A stretch of DNA of 64,000 nt from Halorubrum trapanicum (GTDB taxonomy: Archaea > Halobacteriota > Halobacteria > Halobacteriales > Haloferacaceae), in contig NZ_AP017569.1 of the NCBI RefSeq assembly GCF_002355655.1, positions 868,001 through 932,000 of the forward strand, in the 5' to 3' direction. The notes below the pieces were generated by a model that was not told the origin of the DNA, did no database searches, and saw only the letters and a list, made by a program, of their open reading frames with translations. The stretch's first letter is position 1. Each line of letters starts with the position of its first letter. Of this stretch, positions 1-7,128 are shown piece by piece. Position numbers and translations under genes: made by a program.

Positions 1-299
1 AGCATCGCCGCGGCGTCGTCGGCGTCGTACGTGGCGTCGGCGTCCGCCATCAGCACGTACGGGGCCTCGACGTGGTCCCGGACGGCCTCCCTGACCGCCT
101 GCCCCTTCCCGCGGCCCGACTGCTCGACGACGCGCGCGCCGGCCTCGCGGGCGATCGACCGCGTCTCGTCGGTCGAGCCGCCGTCGATCACCAAGACCTC
201 CTCGAACCCGGCGTCGCGGAAGTCCGTGACGACGCGTGCGACCGTCTCGGCCTCGTTCATCGTCGGCAACAGGACGCAGACGTCGTCGTGGTCGCTCAT
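1..299 (-). CDS. aglJ: Glycosyltransferase family 2, AglJ-like (partial, C-terminus outside window)
   Basis: The reverse strand reads from an ATG at 299 to the window edge with no stop, giving the first ~99 residues of a GT-A fold glycosyltransferase. Visible features are the N-terminal strand VCVLLPTMNEAETV, the nucleotide-binding segment VLVIDGGSTDETRSIA, and MADADATYDADDA at the window edge, the DxD-type metal/nucleotide-sugar site. This arrangement matches the haloarchaeal AglJ family, which transfers the first hexose onto dolichyl phosphate for S-layer N-glycosylation at the membrane. The AglJ assignment relies on the N-terminus alone; another family-2 transferase is possible. It is divergent from the gene at 405. 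Confidence 0.75.
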   Translation of the reverse strand, partial: MSDHDDVCVLLPTMNEAETVARVVTDFRDAGFEEVLVIDGGSTDETRSIAREAGARVVEQSGRGKGQAVREAVRDHVEAPYVLMADADATYDADDAAAM

Positions 300-404
300 C
301 AGGCGAGCGATCACGGGGGAGTCGGTAAACTCTGTCCCTCCCGGTCGCCGGCCGACGCTGCGGCCACCCACACGCTCATGTATGTGAGCATTGATCGTGG
401 TCGT

Positions 405-785
405 ATGTCCCAACCACCGGACGAGCGCGCCGACGAACTACTGAGCGCGGCCCGCACGGCGACGGGCGACGAGCTGCGGAGCCTCACGTACTTCACGGAG
501 GAAGACGTCGAGCAGCTGTACCTCCGCAGCGATCTGAGCCGGACCGCCGACCTGGTCGGTTTCGCCGAGAACGAGCGACAGGGGTTCCACGCGCAGTCGA
601 TGTACGCCAACACGCAGCTCGGCGACTACCAGTTCACGGTCCGCGTGTTCGAGAACGGCTACCTCACGCGGGTGATCGCTAACGACCACGGCGTCTGGGT
701 GACGACCGACTCGATGGAGATGGACCGCTTCGAGGAGCTGGCGAGCGCGCTCGCGTCCATCCTCCGGTTGTTCGATCCCGCCTGA
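405..785 (+). CDS. Conserved haloarchaeal protein of unknown function, 126 aa
   Basis: A 126-aa acidic soluble protein. I chose the ATG at 405 (MSQPPDERAD) because upstream in-frame codons look like shadow sequence and a TATA-like TATGTGAG lies just upstream. The middle part (LRSDLSRTADLVGFAENE) and the pattern YQFTVRVFENGYLTRVI followed by GVWVTTD suggest a small alpha/beta domain that recurs in haloarchaeal genomes, but I know of no function. There is no signal peptide or membrane segment. It is transcribed divergently from aglJ and convergently with the CheY-like gene at 813. Confidence 0.8.
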   Translation: MSQPPDERADELLSAARTATGDELRSLTYFTEEDVEQLYLRSDLSRTADLVGFAENERQGFHAQSMYANTQLGDYQFTVRVFENGYLTRVIANDHGVWVTTDSMEMDRFEELASALASILRLFDPA

Positions 786-812
786 CCACTGGGAGTTATT
801 TAAAAGGGCTCT

Positions 813-1172
813 TCACCCGAGATGGCTCTCGAACTCGCCGACCAGCTCGTCGGCGTCGACGGGCTTGGTCACGTACCCGTCGGCGCCCGCCTTCACCGCC
901 TCCATCATCTTCTCCTGCTGGTCGACGCTCGTACACATCACGATCACCGCGTCGGGCCAGCGCTCCTTGATCGCCGCGGTCGCCTCGATCCCGGTCATCT
1001 CCGGCATCACGACGTCCATCGACACCGCGTCCGGCTCGTACGCTTCGAAGAGCTCGACCGCCTCTGCGCCGTGTTCCGCCTCGTCGACGACCTCGAACCG
1101 GCCTTCCAGCGCGTCCCGGACGACGGTCCGCTGGAACGAGGAGTCGTCGACGACGAGCACCCGCTCGGTCAT
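813..1172 (-). CDS. CheY-like single-domain response regulator
   Basis: A 119-aa stand-alone receiver domain. The acidic pocket is D9/D10, the phospho-acceptor is D53 in SMDVVMPEMTG, the switch Thr is T81 (MCTS) and the conserved Lys is K103 (VTKPVD), so all residues needed for phosphotransfer are present. Start ATG at 1172 gives MTERVLVVDDSS with no extension. Single-domain receivers carry signals to the archaellum motor or to other regulators. No chemotaxis genes are adjacent, so calling it the chemotaxis CheY would be an inference. It is divergent from the PhoU-type regulator, with a ~200-bp shared intergenic region. Confidence 0.9.
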   Translation of the reverse strand: MTERVLVVDDSSFQRTVVRDALEGRFEVVDEAEHGAEAVELFEAYEPDAVSMDVVMPEMTGIEATAAIKERWPDAVIVMCTSVDQQEKMMEAVKAGADGYVTKPVDADELVGEFESHLG

Positions 1173-1315
1173 ACGCGTTCTCCCCGCCAGACCGACATAA
1201 GCGCGCGGATCGCTCGGCACGATACGGGCTGGGACACGCGGGCCGGCGCGGGGGACGAGCTCGGCGTCGGTATGTGACGCCCTCGCAACCGCCATCCCTT
1301 GTATATTCGATGAAG

Positions 1316-1325
1316 CATATAATGA
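1316..1325 (+). promoter_or_regulatory. Putative TATA box of the AbrB/PhoU regulator
   Basis: An AT-rich island, GCATATAATGA, lies in an otherwise GC-rich intergenic region about 45 bp before the ATG at 1369. The spacing suits a TATA element with a transcript start near 1345. Called from sequence only. Confidence 0.5.
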
Positions 1326-1368
1326 ACATGGGAACAACGTTAAGGTGTATCCCGCGATACGGTCGCGT

Positions 1369-2400
1369 ATGGAAACGCGGAAGGTCCAGCGGTTGGGGCC
1401 GTCGACGCTGGCGATGACCCTCCCGGCCGAGTGGGCACAGGAACACGGCGTGAACAAAGGCGACGAGGTGTCGCTGCGGATGGGCGGCAAGGGGACGCTC
1501 ACGGTGCTCCCCGAGTCGGTGAGCACCGAGGAGTCGGAGGCGGTGATCAACGCGGACGGGCTCGACGCGCGCTCGCTCGAACGCGCGATCGTCGCGCAGT
1601 ACGTGCTGGGGCGGCGCGTGATCCACGTCCGCAGCGAGGGGACGCTCGACAGCGAGCACATCAACGCGGTGTACAAAGCCGAGACCCAGCTGATGGGGCT
1701 CGGCGTCATCGAAGAGACCCCGGAGGACATCTCGATTCGCTGTTCGGTCGACCCGGAGGACTTCACCCTCGACAACCTGCTCGAACGGCTGGAGAACACG
1801 GGCTCGACGATGCGCGGCGAGGGCGTGAAGGCGCTCGCGCACGGCAACCCCGACCTCGCGCAGCGCGCGCTCAACCGCGAGCGGCAGGCGAACAAGATCT
1901 TCGTCCTCCTGCTCCGGCTCATCTTCACGGCGTATCAGAACCCGAACCTCGCTCGCGCAGTGGGTCTCGAGGAGGGGTTCCCCCTGATCGGCTACCGCTC
2001 CGTCGCGAAGAACCTCGAACTCACCGCGGACAACGCGGAGGACATCGCCGAGATCGTGATGGAGGCCGACGGACACACCCTCGACGTCGACAGCGCGACG
2101 ATGCGGCAGATCCGCGAGTTCACCGACCAGGTGGACGAGCTGACCGCGCTCGCGGTGCGGGCCGTCGTCGAGCGCGACTACGACCTCACCGTCGAGTGCC
2201 GCGACCTGTTCTCCCGCTTGGAGGACCGCGAACAGGAGATCCTCGCCGAGCTGCCGGACGACCTGGACAACGAGACGCTGCTGATGACCCGCGAGGTGCT
2301 GGTCAGCCTCCAGCACACCGCGGAGTACGCCATGCGGAACGCGGAGATCGCGGCGAACCTCGCGCTCAACGAGGCGTCCGACCACGTCGAGATAATCTGA
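1369..2400 (+). CDS. PhoU-domain regulator with N-terminal AbrB/SpoVT DNA-binding domain
   Basis: A 343-aa protein. Residues ~1-48 (METRKVQRLGPSTLAMTLPA...GDEVSLRM) form a swapped-hairpin AbrB/SpoVT-type DNA-binding domain. Residues ~110-330 are helical PhoU repeats with acidic metal-binding patches. In archaea this fusion is usually annotated as a phosphate-uptake regulator, thought to couple phosphate transport state to transcription. No pst transporter genes are nearby, so the signal it senses is not shown by context. The start is the METRK methionine; eight upstream in-frame codons are not homologous in style. The upstream CATATAATG is a likely promoter. Confidence 0.88.
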   Translation: METRKVQRLGPSTLAMTLPAEWAQEHGVNKGDEVSLRMGGKGTLTVLPESVSTEESEAVINADGLDARSLERAIVAQYVLGRRVIHVRSEGTLDSEHINAVYKAETQLMGLGVIEETPEDISIRCSVDPEDFTLDNLLERLENTGSTMRGEGVKALAHGNPDLAQRALNRERQANKIFVLLLRLIFTAYQNPNLARAVGLEEGFPLIGYRSVAKNLELTADNAEDIAEIVMEADGHTLDVDSATMRQIREFTDQVDELTALAVRAVVERDYDLTVECRDLFSRLEDREQEILAELPDDLDNETLLMTREVLVSLQHTAEYAMRNAEIAANLALNEASDHVEII

Positions 2401-2501
2401 CCGCGGCGCGTCGCCCGCGGCACGGGCCGTCGCGCGGGTTCCTCCCCGGCCCGTGTCGCGCGGTTCGCATGAACTAAGTGGCCCCCCGCGAAGCGGTTCG
2501 T

Positions 2502-2684
2502 ATGAGCGAGGGTTCCATCGAATCGGACAAGGAGGTCGGCGTCGCGCTCGCGCTCGGCGCCATCGCGGTCGTCGGCGCCGTGGTGATGCTAGCGTACCCG
2601 GGACAGCTCGGGAAGGCGTGGGGATTCGCGGGCGCGTTCGTCTTCGCGACGCTCGCCGTCGGCGCGGCCCAACTGTTCGACTGA
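2502..2684 (+). CDS. Small two-helix membrane protein, 60 aa
   Basis: A 60-aa protein with a charged N-terminus (MSEGSIESDKEVG) followed by two hydrophobic segments, ~14-31 (LALGAIAVVGAVVML) and ~41-57 (WGFAGAFVFATLAVGAA), separated by a short loop. Codon usage matches the chromosome. Similar tiny membrane proteins recur in haloarchaea (I believe the DUF7525 type, not verified); function unknown. The start at 2502 is preferred over the in-frame ATG/GTG at 2478, which would add a non-hydrophobic MAPREAVR. Confidence 0.75.
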   Translation: MSEGSIESDKEVGVALALGAIAVVGAVVMLAYPGQLGKAWGFAGAFVFATLAVGAAQLFD

Positions 2685-2765
2685 GCGACCGATCCGCGGC
2701 GCGGACCGGTCGCCCGGTCCGAACAACGAGAAACCGTTAAGGACGTCAGACGCGTAGGTCTGATA

Positions 2766-2993
2766 ATGAGCGAGTACACCGAGGAGGAACAGCGGATCCT
2801 CGCGTACCTCACGGACAGCGTTACCCGTGGCGAGCGGTACGTTCGCTCGAAGACGATCGCCGACGCGATCGGACTCACCGCGAAGCAGGTGGGCTCGCGG
2901 CTCCCCAGACTCGCCGAGAAGTCGGACGACGTCGATATCGAGAAGTGGGGCCGCGCCAAGTCGACCACCTGGCGCGTGACGCCGGACGGCTGA
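2766..2993 (+). CDS. Winged-helix-like small protein (DUF7123 type)
   Basis: A 75-aa protein, MSEYTEEEQRILAYL at the N-terminus. The pattern of three helices with a recognition-helix-like KTIADAIGLTAKQVGSRLPRL and a C-terminal beta wing (IEKWGRAKSTTWRVT) fits a winged helix-turn-helix, so it probably binds DNA or RNA. I recall this as a widely conserved haloarchaeal family (DUF7123) with no assigned function. A purine-rich AAACCGTTAAGGACGT precedes the ATG. It stands alone on this strand, with ~80-110 bp to either neighbour. Confidence 0.82.
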   Translation: MSEYTEEEQRILAYLTDSVTRGERYVRSKTIADAIGLTAKQVGSRLPRLAEKSDDVDIEKWGRAKSTTWRVTPDG

Positions 2994-3106
2994 GAGGGGA
3001 GAGTCGCGGTCGCGTCCCGACGCGCTCGCCGGCTCCGTCGACGCGTTCCCCGAATCCGACTCCGTCGACGCGCATTTTTAACCCCCGTCGCCCCAAACGG
3101 GATCGT

Positions 3107-3538
3107 ATGACCGTTCGAGTCTCCCGGACGTTCGAGTTCGACGCGCCGCCGGCCGACGTGTGGGCGTTCATCTCGGACGCGGAGCAGCGCGCGGGCGCCA
3201 TCAGCGTGGTGGACTCCTTCGAGGTTCACGACGACCGGAACGCGACCTGGCACGTCGCGCTCCCGATACCGATGATCCGCTCGACGATCGACGTCGAGAC
3301 GGAGGAAGTCGAGCGCGACCCCCCGAACCGAGTGAAGTTCGTCGGGAAGTCGCGGGCGTTCCGCGTCACCGGCGAACACGAGATCACGGAGACCGACGAC
3401 GGCGGCTGCCGGCTCGCCAACGAGTTCGTCGTCGACGGGAGCCTCCCCGGCGTCGAGTCCTTCTTCAAGCGCAACTTCGACGCCGAGCTGGACAACTTAG
3501 AGGACGCGCTCCGCGCCTCGCTCGCCTCGCCGGCATGA
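3107..3538 (+). CDS. SRPBCC (START-like) family protein, CoxG-like
   Basis: A 143-aa single SRPBCC domain. It begins with the strand VRVSRTFEFDAPPADVWAFISD, typical of the family, and ends with the long C-terminal helix FFKRNFDAELDNLEDALRASL that closes the hydrophobic cavity. Such proteins bind hydrophobic ligands; the closest named group is CoxG/polyketide-cyclase-like, but the ligand cannot be read from sequence. The ATG at 3107 sits right after a TTTTTAACC promoter-like tract. Its stop overlaps the ATG of the downstream nitrilase (ATGA), so the two are almost certainly co-transcribed and translationally coupled. Confidence 0.87.
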   Translation: MTVRVSRTFEFDAPPADVWAFISDAEQRAGAISVVDSFEVHDDRNATWHVALPIPMIRSTIDVETEEVERDPPNRVKFVGKSRAFRVTGEHEITETDDGGCRLANEFVVDGSLPGVESFFKRNFDAELDNLEDALRASLASPA

Positions 3539-4341
3539 AACTCGCCGGCGTCCAGCTGGCGGTCGAGGGCGGCGACGTCGAGGAGAACGTCGAGCGGGCG
3601 CTCGACCGCGTCCGGGCGACCGCCGACGAGGGCGCCGACCTCGTCGTCCTCCCCGAGCTGTTCGACGTCGGCTACTTCGCGTTCGACTCGTACGGCCGCG
3701 CGGCGGAGAGCCTCGCCGGCGACCGCCTCGCCCGGTTCGCGGCCGCGGCCGACGACCACGACGTCGCGGTGCTGGCCGGGACGGTCGTCGAGGACCTGTC
3801 CGCGTCGGCCGCGGACGGCCTCGACGTGCCGGCCGAGTCCGGCCTCGCCAACGCAGCGGTGCTGTTCGACGCCGACGGCGAGCGCCGGCTCGTCTACCGG
3901 AAGCACCACCTGTTCGGGTACGGCTCCGAGGAGACGGACCGAATGGTGCCCGGCGAGCGGACGCCTGTGATCGATCTCGCGGGCGTCACGGTCGGGGTGA
4001 CGACCTGCTACGACCTCCGGTTTCCGGAGCAGTTCCGCGCGATGGTCGACGCGGGCGTCGAGTGCGTGCTGGTGCCGAGCGCGTGGCCGTACCCGCGGAT
4101 CGAACACTGGCGGACGCTCGGCCGCGCGCGGGCCATCGAGAACCTCGCGTACGTCGCCGCGATCAACGGGAGCGGCCGGTTCGGCGACGACGCGCTCTGC
4201 GGCCGGAGCGCGGTGTACGACCCCTGGGGCACCGCGCTCGCGTCGGTCGGCGACGAACCCGGGGTCGTCACCGCGACCGTCGATCCCGAGCGGGTCGCGG
4301 CGGTCCGCGAAGACTTTCCCGCGCTCCGCGACCGCCGCTGA
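3535..4341 (+). CDS. Carbon-nitrogen hydrolase (nitrilase superfamily)
   Basis: A 268-aa protein with the nitrilase-superfamily catalytic set: E41 (VVLPELF), K123 (YRKHHLFGYG) and nucleophile C158 (TTCYDLRFPE). The length fits an amidase/omega-amidase-type single domain. These cytosolic enzymes hydrolyse C-N bonds (amides, N-carbamoyl compounds or nitriles); the substrate is not predictable here. The start ATG at 3535 overlaps the stop of the SRPBCC gene by 4 nt (ATGA). The C-terminus (VDPERVAAVREDFPALRDRR) is the normal family end. Confidence 0.92.
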   Translation: MKLAGVQLAVEGGDVEENVERALDRVRATADEGADLVVLPELFDVGYFAFDSYGRAAESLAGDRLARFAAAADDHDVAVLAGTVVEDLSASAADGLDVPAESGLANAAVLFDADGERRLVYRKHHLFGYGSEETDRMVPGERTPVIDLAGVTVGVTTCYDLRFPEQFRAMVDAGVECVLVPSAWPYPRIEHWRTLGRARAIENLAYVAAINGSGRFGDDALCGRSAVYDPWGTALASVGDEPGVVTATVDPERVAAVREDFPALRDRR

Positions 4342-5042
4342 GTGCGTCCGCGGGCGCCCGCCGATCGACACGGGGTTGAGGGCATTCGGATCGCACACGT
4401 CCGGATTCCACAGATCCGAATCTTACACATTTATACCTATGAGGCACGTACCCTGTCTTGCCGAAGACCGACGCTTTTCTCGTTGGGATTCGGCGTTAAT
4501 CGATCCGCGCGCCCGTCCCGACCACTGGGCGGCGTCGCCGACGACAGCCCGGGGGTCCGCTGTCCGGCCGCCGCCCGTCCGCCTCCCGCCGCTTCGCCTT
4601 TCGCCCGCCTCCCCTTCCCACTTCCACCCCTTTCCCCCCTTCTACCGACGCCCAGTCACATCCGCATTCGACGCGCTCAGCCGTCGCCCTCTCCACGTCG
4701 CACTAACGAACCTCGGAGCGATTCGGGGACGACGCCGCGGGACTCGCTTCGTCCGGAGCCGAGTATCTGTACTGATAACTTGGCCGGTAGGTTCTTACGT
4801 CGCTCGGAGGAGCAAGCAAACGCCGCGGACGAATCCGGCCGGCCCCATCCCGTTCCGGGCGGGCCGGTCGGCCACTCGCTTCCACCGTCCGTCGTCCGTC
4901 GGCTTGGGTTCGGGTCCACCCGCTCCCACACCGAGCCCGAACCCCTTTCGGTACGCGCCTCGCTTCACCGGACAGCGGCGAGTATCGGAGCGCGGCGTCG
5001 AAGCGCAAGGCCGAAACCCTCGGCCGACGAACCGGCGGTCGA
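4342..5042. other. 700-bp gene-free stretch with an inverted repeat, a TATA box and a pyrimidine-rich tract
   Basis: No convincing ORF: the open frames here show no conserved features and run into the next gene out of frame. It holds a perfect 9-bp inverted repeat ATTCGGATC (4384-4392) / GATCCGAAT (4413-4421), with a third related half (TCCGGATT) between them, directly followed by a strong TATA-like ATTTATACC at 4429-4437. A strongly pyrimidine-biased tract follows at about 4575-4650. If the TATA is used, a transcript would start near 4460, nearly 600 nt before the presenilin-like gene: a long leader, a small RNA, or an unrecognised short gene. Confidence 0.5.
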
Positions 5043-6083
5043 ATGTTCCCCCGCGAGTACCGCGGCGTCGCCTTCGTCGTCGGGCTGTTCCTCGTCGTTC
5101 AGGTGGGCGCGCTGGCGCTGGTCCCCGAGTTCGCCGAGAGCGGCTATCAGGCGGTCGAGAACCCCGAGAATCCGGTGAACAGCGTGGTGTACGTCGCCGC
5201 CATCGTCGCGATGACCGGGCTGATGCTGGCGGCGTTCCGGTACGACTTCGACTGGGCGATCCGCCTGCTGATCGTCGGCACCTCCGCGTGGCTCTCGTGG
5301 TACGTGTTCTCCGCGCTCGTCTCGCCGCTCGCGGCCGCCATTCCCGCGATCGCGGTCGCCGTCGGCCTGCTCGTCCACCCCGAGTGGTACGTGATCGACA
5401 CCGCCGGGGTGTTGATGGGCGCGGGCGCGGCCGGGCTGTTCGGCATCTCCTTCGGGCTGCTGCCCGCGCTGATACTGCTCGCCGTCCTCGCCGTCTACGA
5501 CGCGGTCTCCGTCTACGGCACCGAGCACATGCTGTCGCTCGCGGAGGGCGTGATGGACCTGAACATCCCCGTCGTGTTAGTGATCCCGCTGTCGGTGTCG
5601 TACTCGCTGCTCGACGGCGAGTCGGCTAGCGACGAGGCCGCGGGGGTCGGTGAGAAGGCGGAAGCGGCGGCGGAGACGGACGCCGAGCGCGCTTCCGCCG
5701 ACGAGGGCGACGAGGACGCGGCCGACACGGAGTCCACCGACGGAGACAACGGGCCCGTCGAATCCACGGAGGGCGGCGACCGCGACGCCTTCTTCATCGG
5801 CCTCGGCGACGCCGTCATCCCGACGGTGCTGATAGCGAGCGCGGCGACGTTCTCGCCGGCGGCCGACCTCGCGGTCCCGCTCCTCGGCGTCAACCTCCCC
5901 GCGCTGCTCGCGATGGTCGGGACGCTCGCGGGGCTGCTCGTCCTCATGCGATGGGTGATACAGGGCCGCCCGCACGCGGGGCTGCCACTTTTAAATGGCG
6001 GCGCGATCGGCGGCTACCTGATCGGCTCGCTCGTCGCCGGCGTCCCGCTGATCGAGGCGCTGGGGCTCGCGGGCTTCTTTTAA
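5043..6083 (+). CDS. Presenilin/signal-peptide-peptidase family A22 intramembrane aspartyl protease
   Basis: A 346-aa polytopic membrane protein with about nine hydrophobic segments. The catalytic aspartates are D153 in AVYDAVSVY (the YD motif) and D256 in IGLGDAVIP (the GxGD motif). The C-terminal substrate-recognition motif PAL appears as P315-L-L. Between the two catalytic helices lies a ~60-residue acidic low-complexity insert (residues ~191-247), presumably a cytoplasmic loop equivalent to the presenilin large loop. Archaeal homologues cleave transmembrane peptides within the membrane; the natural substrate is unknown. The ATG at 5043 starts directly with a short cytoplasmic head and the first helix. 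Confidence 0.9.
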   Translation: MFPREYRGVAFVVGLFLVVQVGALALVPEFAESGYQAVENPENPVNSVVYVAAIVAMTGLMLAAFRYDFDWAIRLLIVGTSAWLSWYVFSALVSPLAAAIPAIAVAVGLLVHPEWYVIDTAGVLMGAGAAGLFGISFGLLPALILLAVLAVYDAVSVYGTEHMLSLAEGVMDLNIPVVLVIPLSVSYSLLDGESASDEAAGVGEKAEAAAETDAERASADEGDEDAADTESTDGDNGPVESTEGGDRDAFFIGLGDAVIPTVLIASAATFSPAADLAVPLLGVNLPALLAMVGTLAGLLVLMRWVIQGRPHAGLPLLNGGAIGGYLIGSLVAGVPLIEALGLAGFF

Positions 6084-6108
6084 ATAGATTCGGGCGTCCG
6101 ATAATTTC

Positions 6109-6459
6109 TTTATAAACTGCTGACTGACGCGGACACCCCCGAAGCCCCAGCCCCTCGGCACTACGGCGATGTTATTTATAAACCACCGATCGCCACGAAC
6201 ACCGCCGAAGCCCCAGCCGCGAGGACTCGCGCGGCTCGCTGCGCTCCTCGGTCGCTCGTTTCACTCGCTTCCTGCGGTGCTTGCTTCGCCGTGCTTCGCC
6301 CTCGCGGCTGCCCCTTCGAGTCCCGCCCGACCGCAACAGCGACCGCACCTCACGCCTCCCCAGCCTCGTCGGTGGCCCTCCGCTTCGCTCCGGACCACCG
6401 ACTCCCTCGCGCGGTGCTGCTCGCGGCCTGTCGGCCGCTCGCAGGCACGCGCCACCGCA
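6109..6459. repeat. Structured repeat element, copy 1 (two TATA-like units + folded body)
   Basis: Two TTTATAAA boxes (6109-6116, 6175-6182), each followed by a CCGAAGCCCCAGCC block, then a body that folds into three stems. Stem 1: CAGCCGCGAGG 6214-6224 with CCTCGCGGCTG 6300-6310. Stem 2: 6368-6378 with 6392-6402 (10 of 11 pairs). Stem 3: GCGGCC 6423-6428 with GGCCGC 6433-6438, enclosed by a CGCG.GTGC / GCACGCGC outer pairing. The same architecture occurs at 27506-28200 and 60401-60830. The body ends 9 bp from the stop codon of the PUA gene on the opposite strand. Not coding: frames differ between copies. Transcribed strand unknown. Confidence 0.8.
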
Positions 6460-6468
6460 GAAAATCCG

Positions 6469-6978
6469 CTATTCGTTGTCTGCGGGGTTCCCGTCGCGCG
6501 TCTTCACGGCGACGCCTGAGCCGAGCGCCTCGGCCTCCGCGCCGGAGAGCTCGGCGCGGCCGACCCCGAATATCGCTCCGCCCTCGTCGACGACGAGGAC
6601 CTCGTCGCCCGGGCGGATCCCCTCGTCGGCCGCGGTGACGAACTTCGCGAACGCGTTGCGCCCCTCGCGCACGAACGGCTCGCTCTCCTCGCCGACGACC
6701 ATCCGGTGTCGCGGTTCGGGGAACGCCTCGGCGATCCGCTTCCCCCCCGCGAGCCCGAGCGTGAACCGGCCGTCGGTGCCGTACGAGACGAGCCGGTCCC
6801 CCTCGCTGCTACCCGGCGTGTCGTCGACGTCGCCGTCGATCACCTGCCGCGGGCGGCCGCCGCTCGACCGGCGCACGGTGAGGGCGTCGTCCGGCGGGAA
6901 CAGGGCGTCGCCCGCGCCGGCCCCGAACTGGTAGTCGGCGGCGGTCCGCAGGTCCGCGAGCGTGTCGGCGTCGGTCAT
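6469..6978 (-). CDS. PUA-domain RNA-binding protein
   Basis: A 169-aa protein. The C-terminal ~85 residues (from RHRMVVGEESEPFVREGRN through GDEVLVVDEGGAIFGVGRAELSG) are a PUA domain, the RNA-binding fold shared with archaeosine tRNA-ribosyltransferases and pseudouridine synthases. The N-terminal half (LRTAADYQFGAGAGDALFP) resembles the domain that precedes PUA in archaeosine-TGT-related proteins. It has no catalytic domain of its own, so a role as an accessory subunit in tRNA or rRNA modification is an inference. I chose the ATG at 6978 over the upstream 7038 start, which would add a basic shadow-like extension. Its stop lies 9 bp from structured repeat copy 1. Confidence 0.85.
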   Translation of the reverse strand: MTDADTLADLRTAADYQFGAGAGDALFPPDDALTVRRSSGGRPRQVIDGDVDDTPGSSEGDRLVSYGTDGRFTLGLAGGKRIAEAFPEPRHRMVVGEESEPFVREGRNAFAKFVTAADEGIRPGDEVLVVDEGGAIFGVGRAELSGAEAEALGSGVAVKTRDGNPADNE

Positions 6979-7128
6979 GGCCGCGGTTCTCCGCGCGCGC
7001 TGAAAGCGATTGCGACACCGTCGGGCCGCGTGCGACACCGACCGGCCGCGGTGCGGTCGCTCGCGCCCGTCCGGCCTCGATATTCCCCCCTGCTCCCGCG
7101 CCCCCCGTTCGCGTCGCGGCCGTTCCCC

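Noticed and set aside
796-2385. Minus-strand 529-codon frame opposite the PhoU regulator
   Set aside because: Antisense shadow of the AbrB/PhoU gene; composition rich in Arg, Leu, Val with no domain.
4376-5629. Long frame covering the 4.3-5.0 kb gap and the presenilin-like gene
   Set aside because: Its 3' half is an Arg/Pro-rich out-of-frame reading of the protease gene, and the gap part has Pro/Ser/Arg-rich composition without conserved features.
6300-6330. tRNA-like T-arm (CTTCGAGTCC) in the structured elements
   Set aside because: No acceptor, D or anticodon arms can be folded around it; copies vary at the equivalent positions (CTTCAAGTCC, CTTTGAGTCC).
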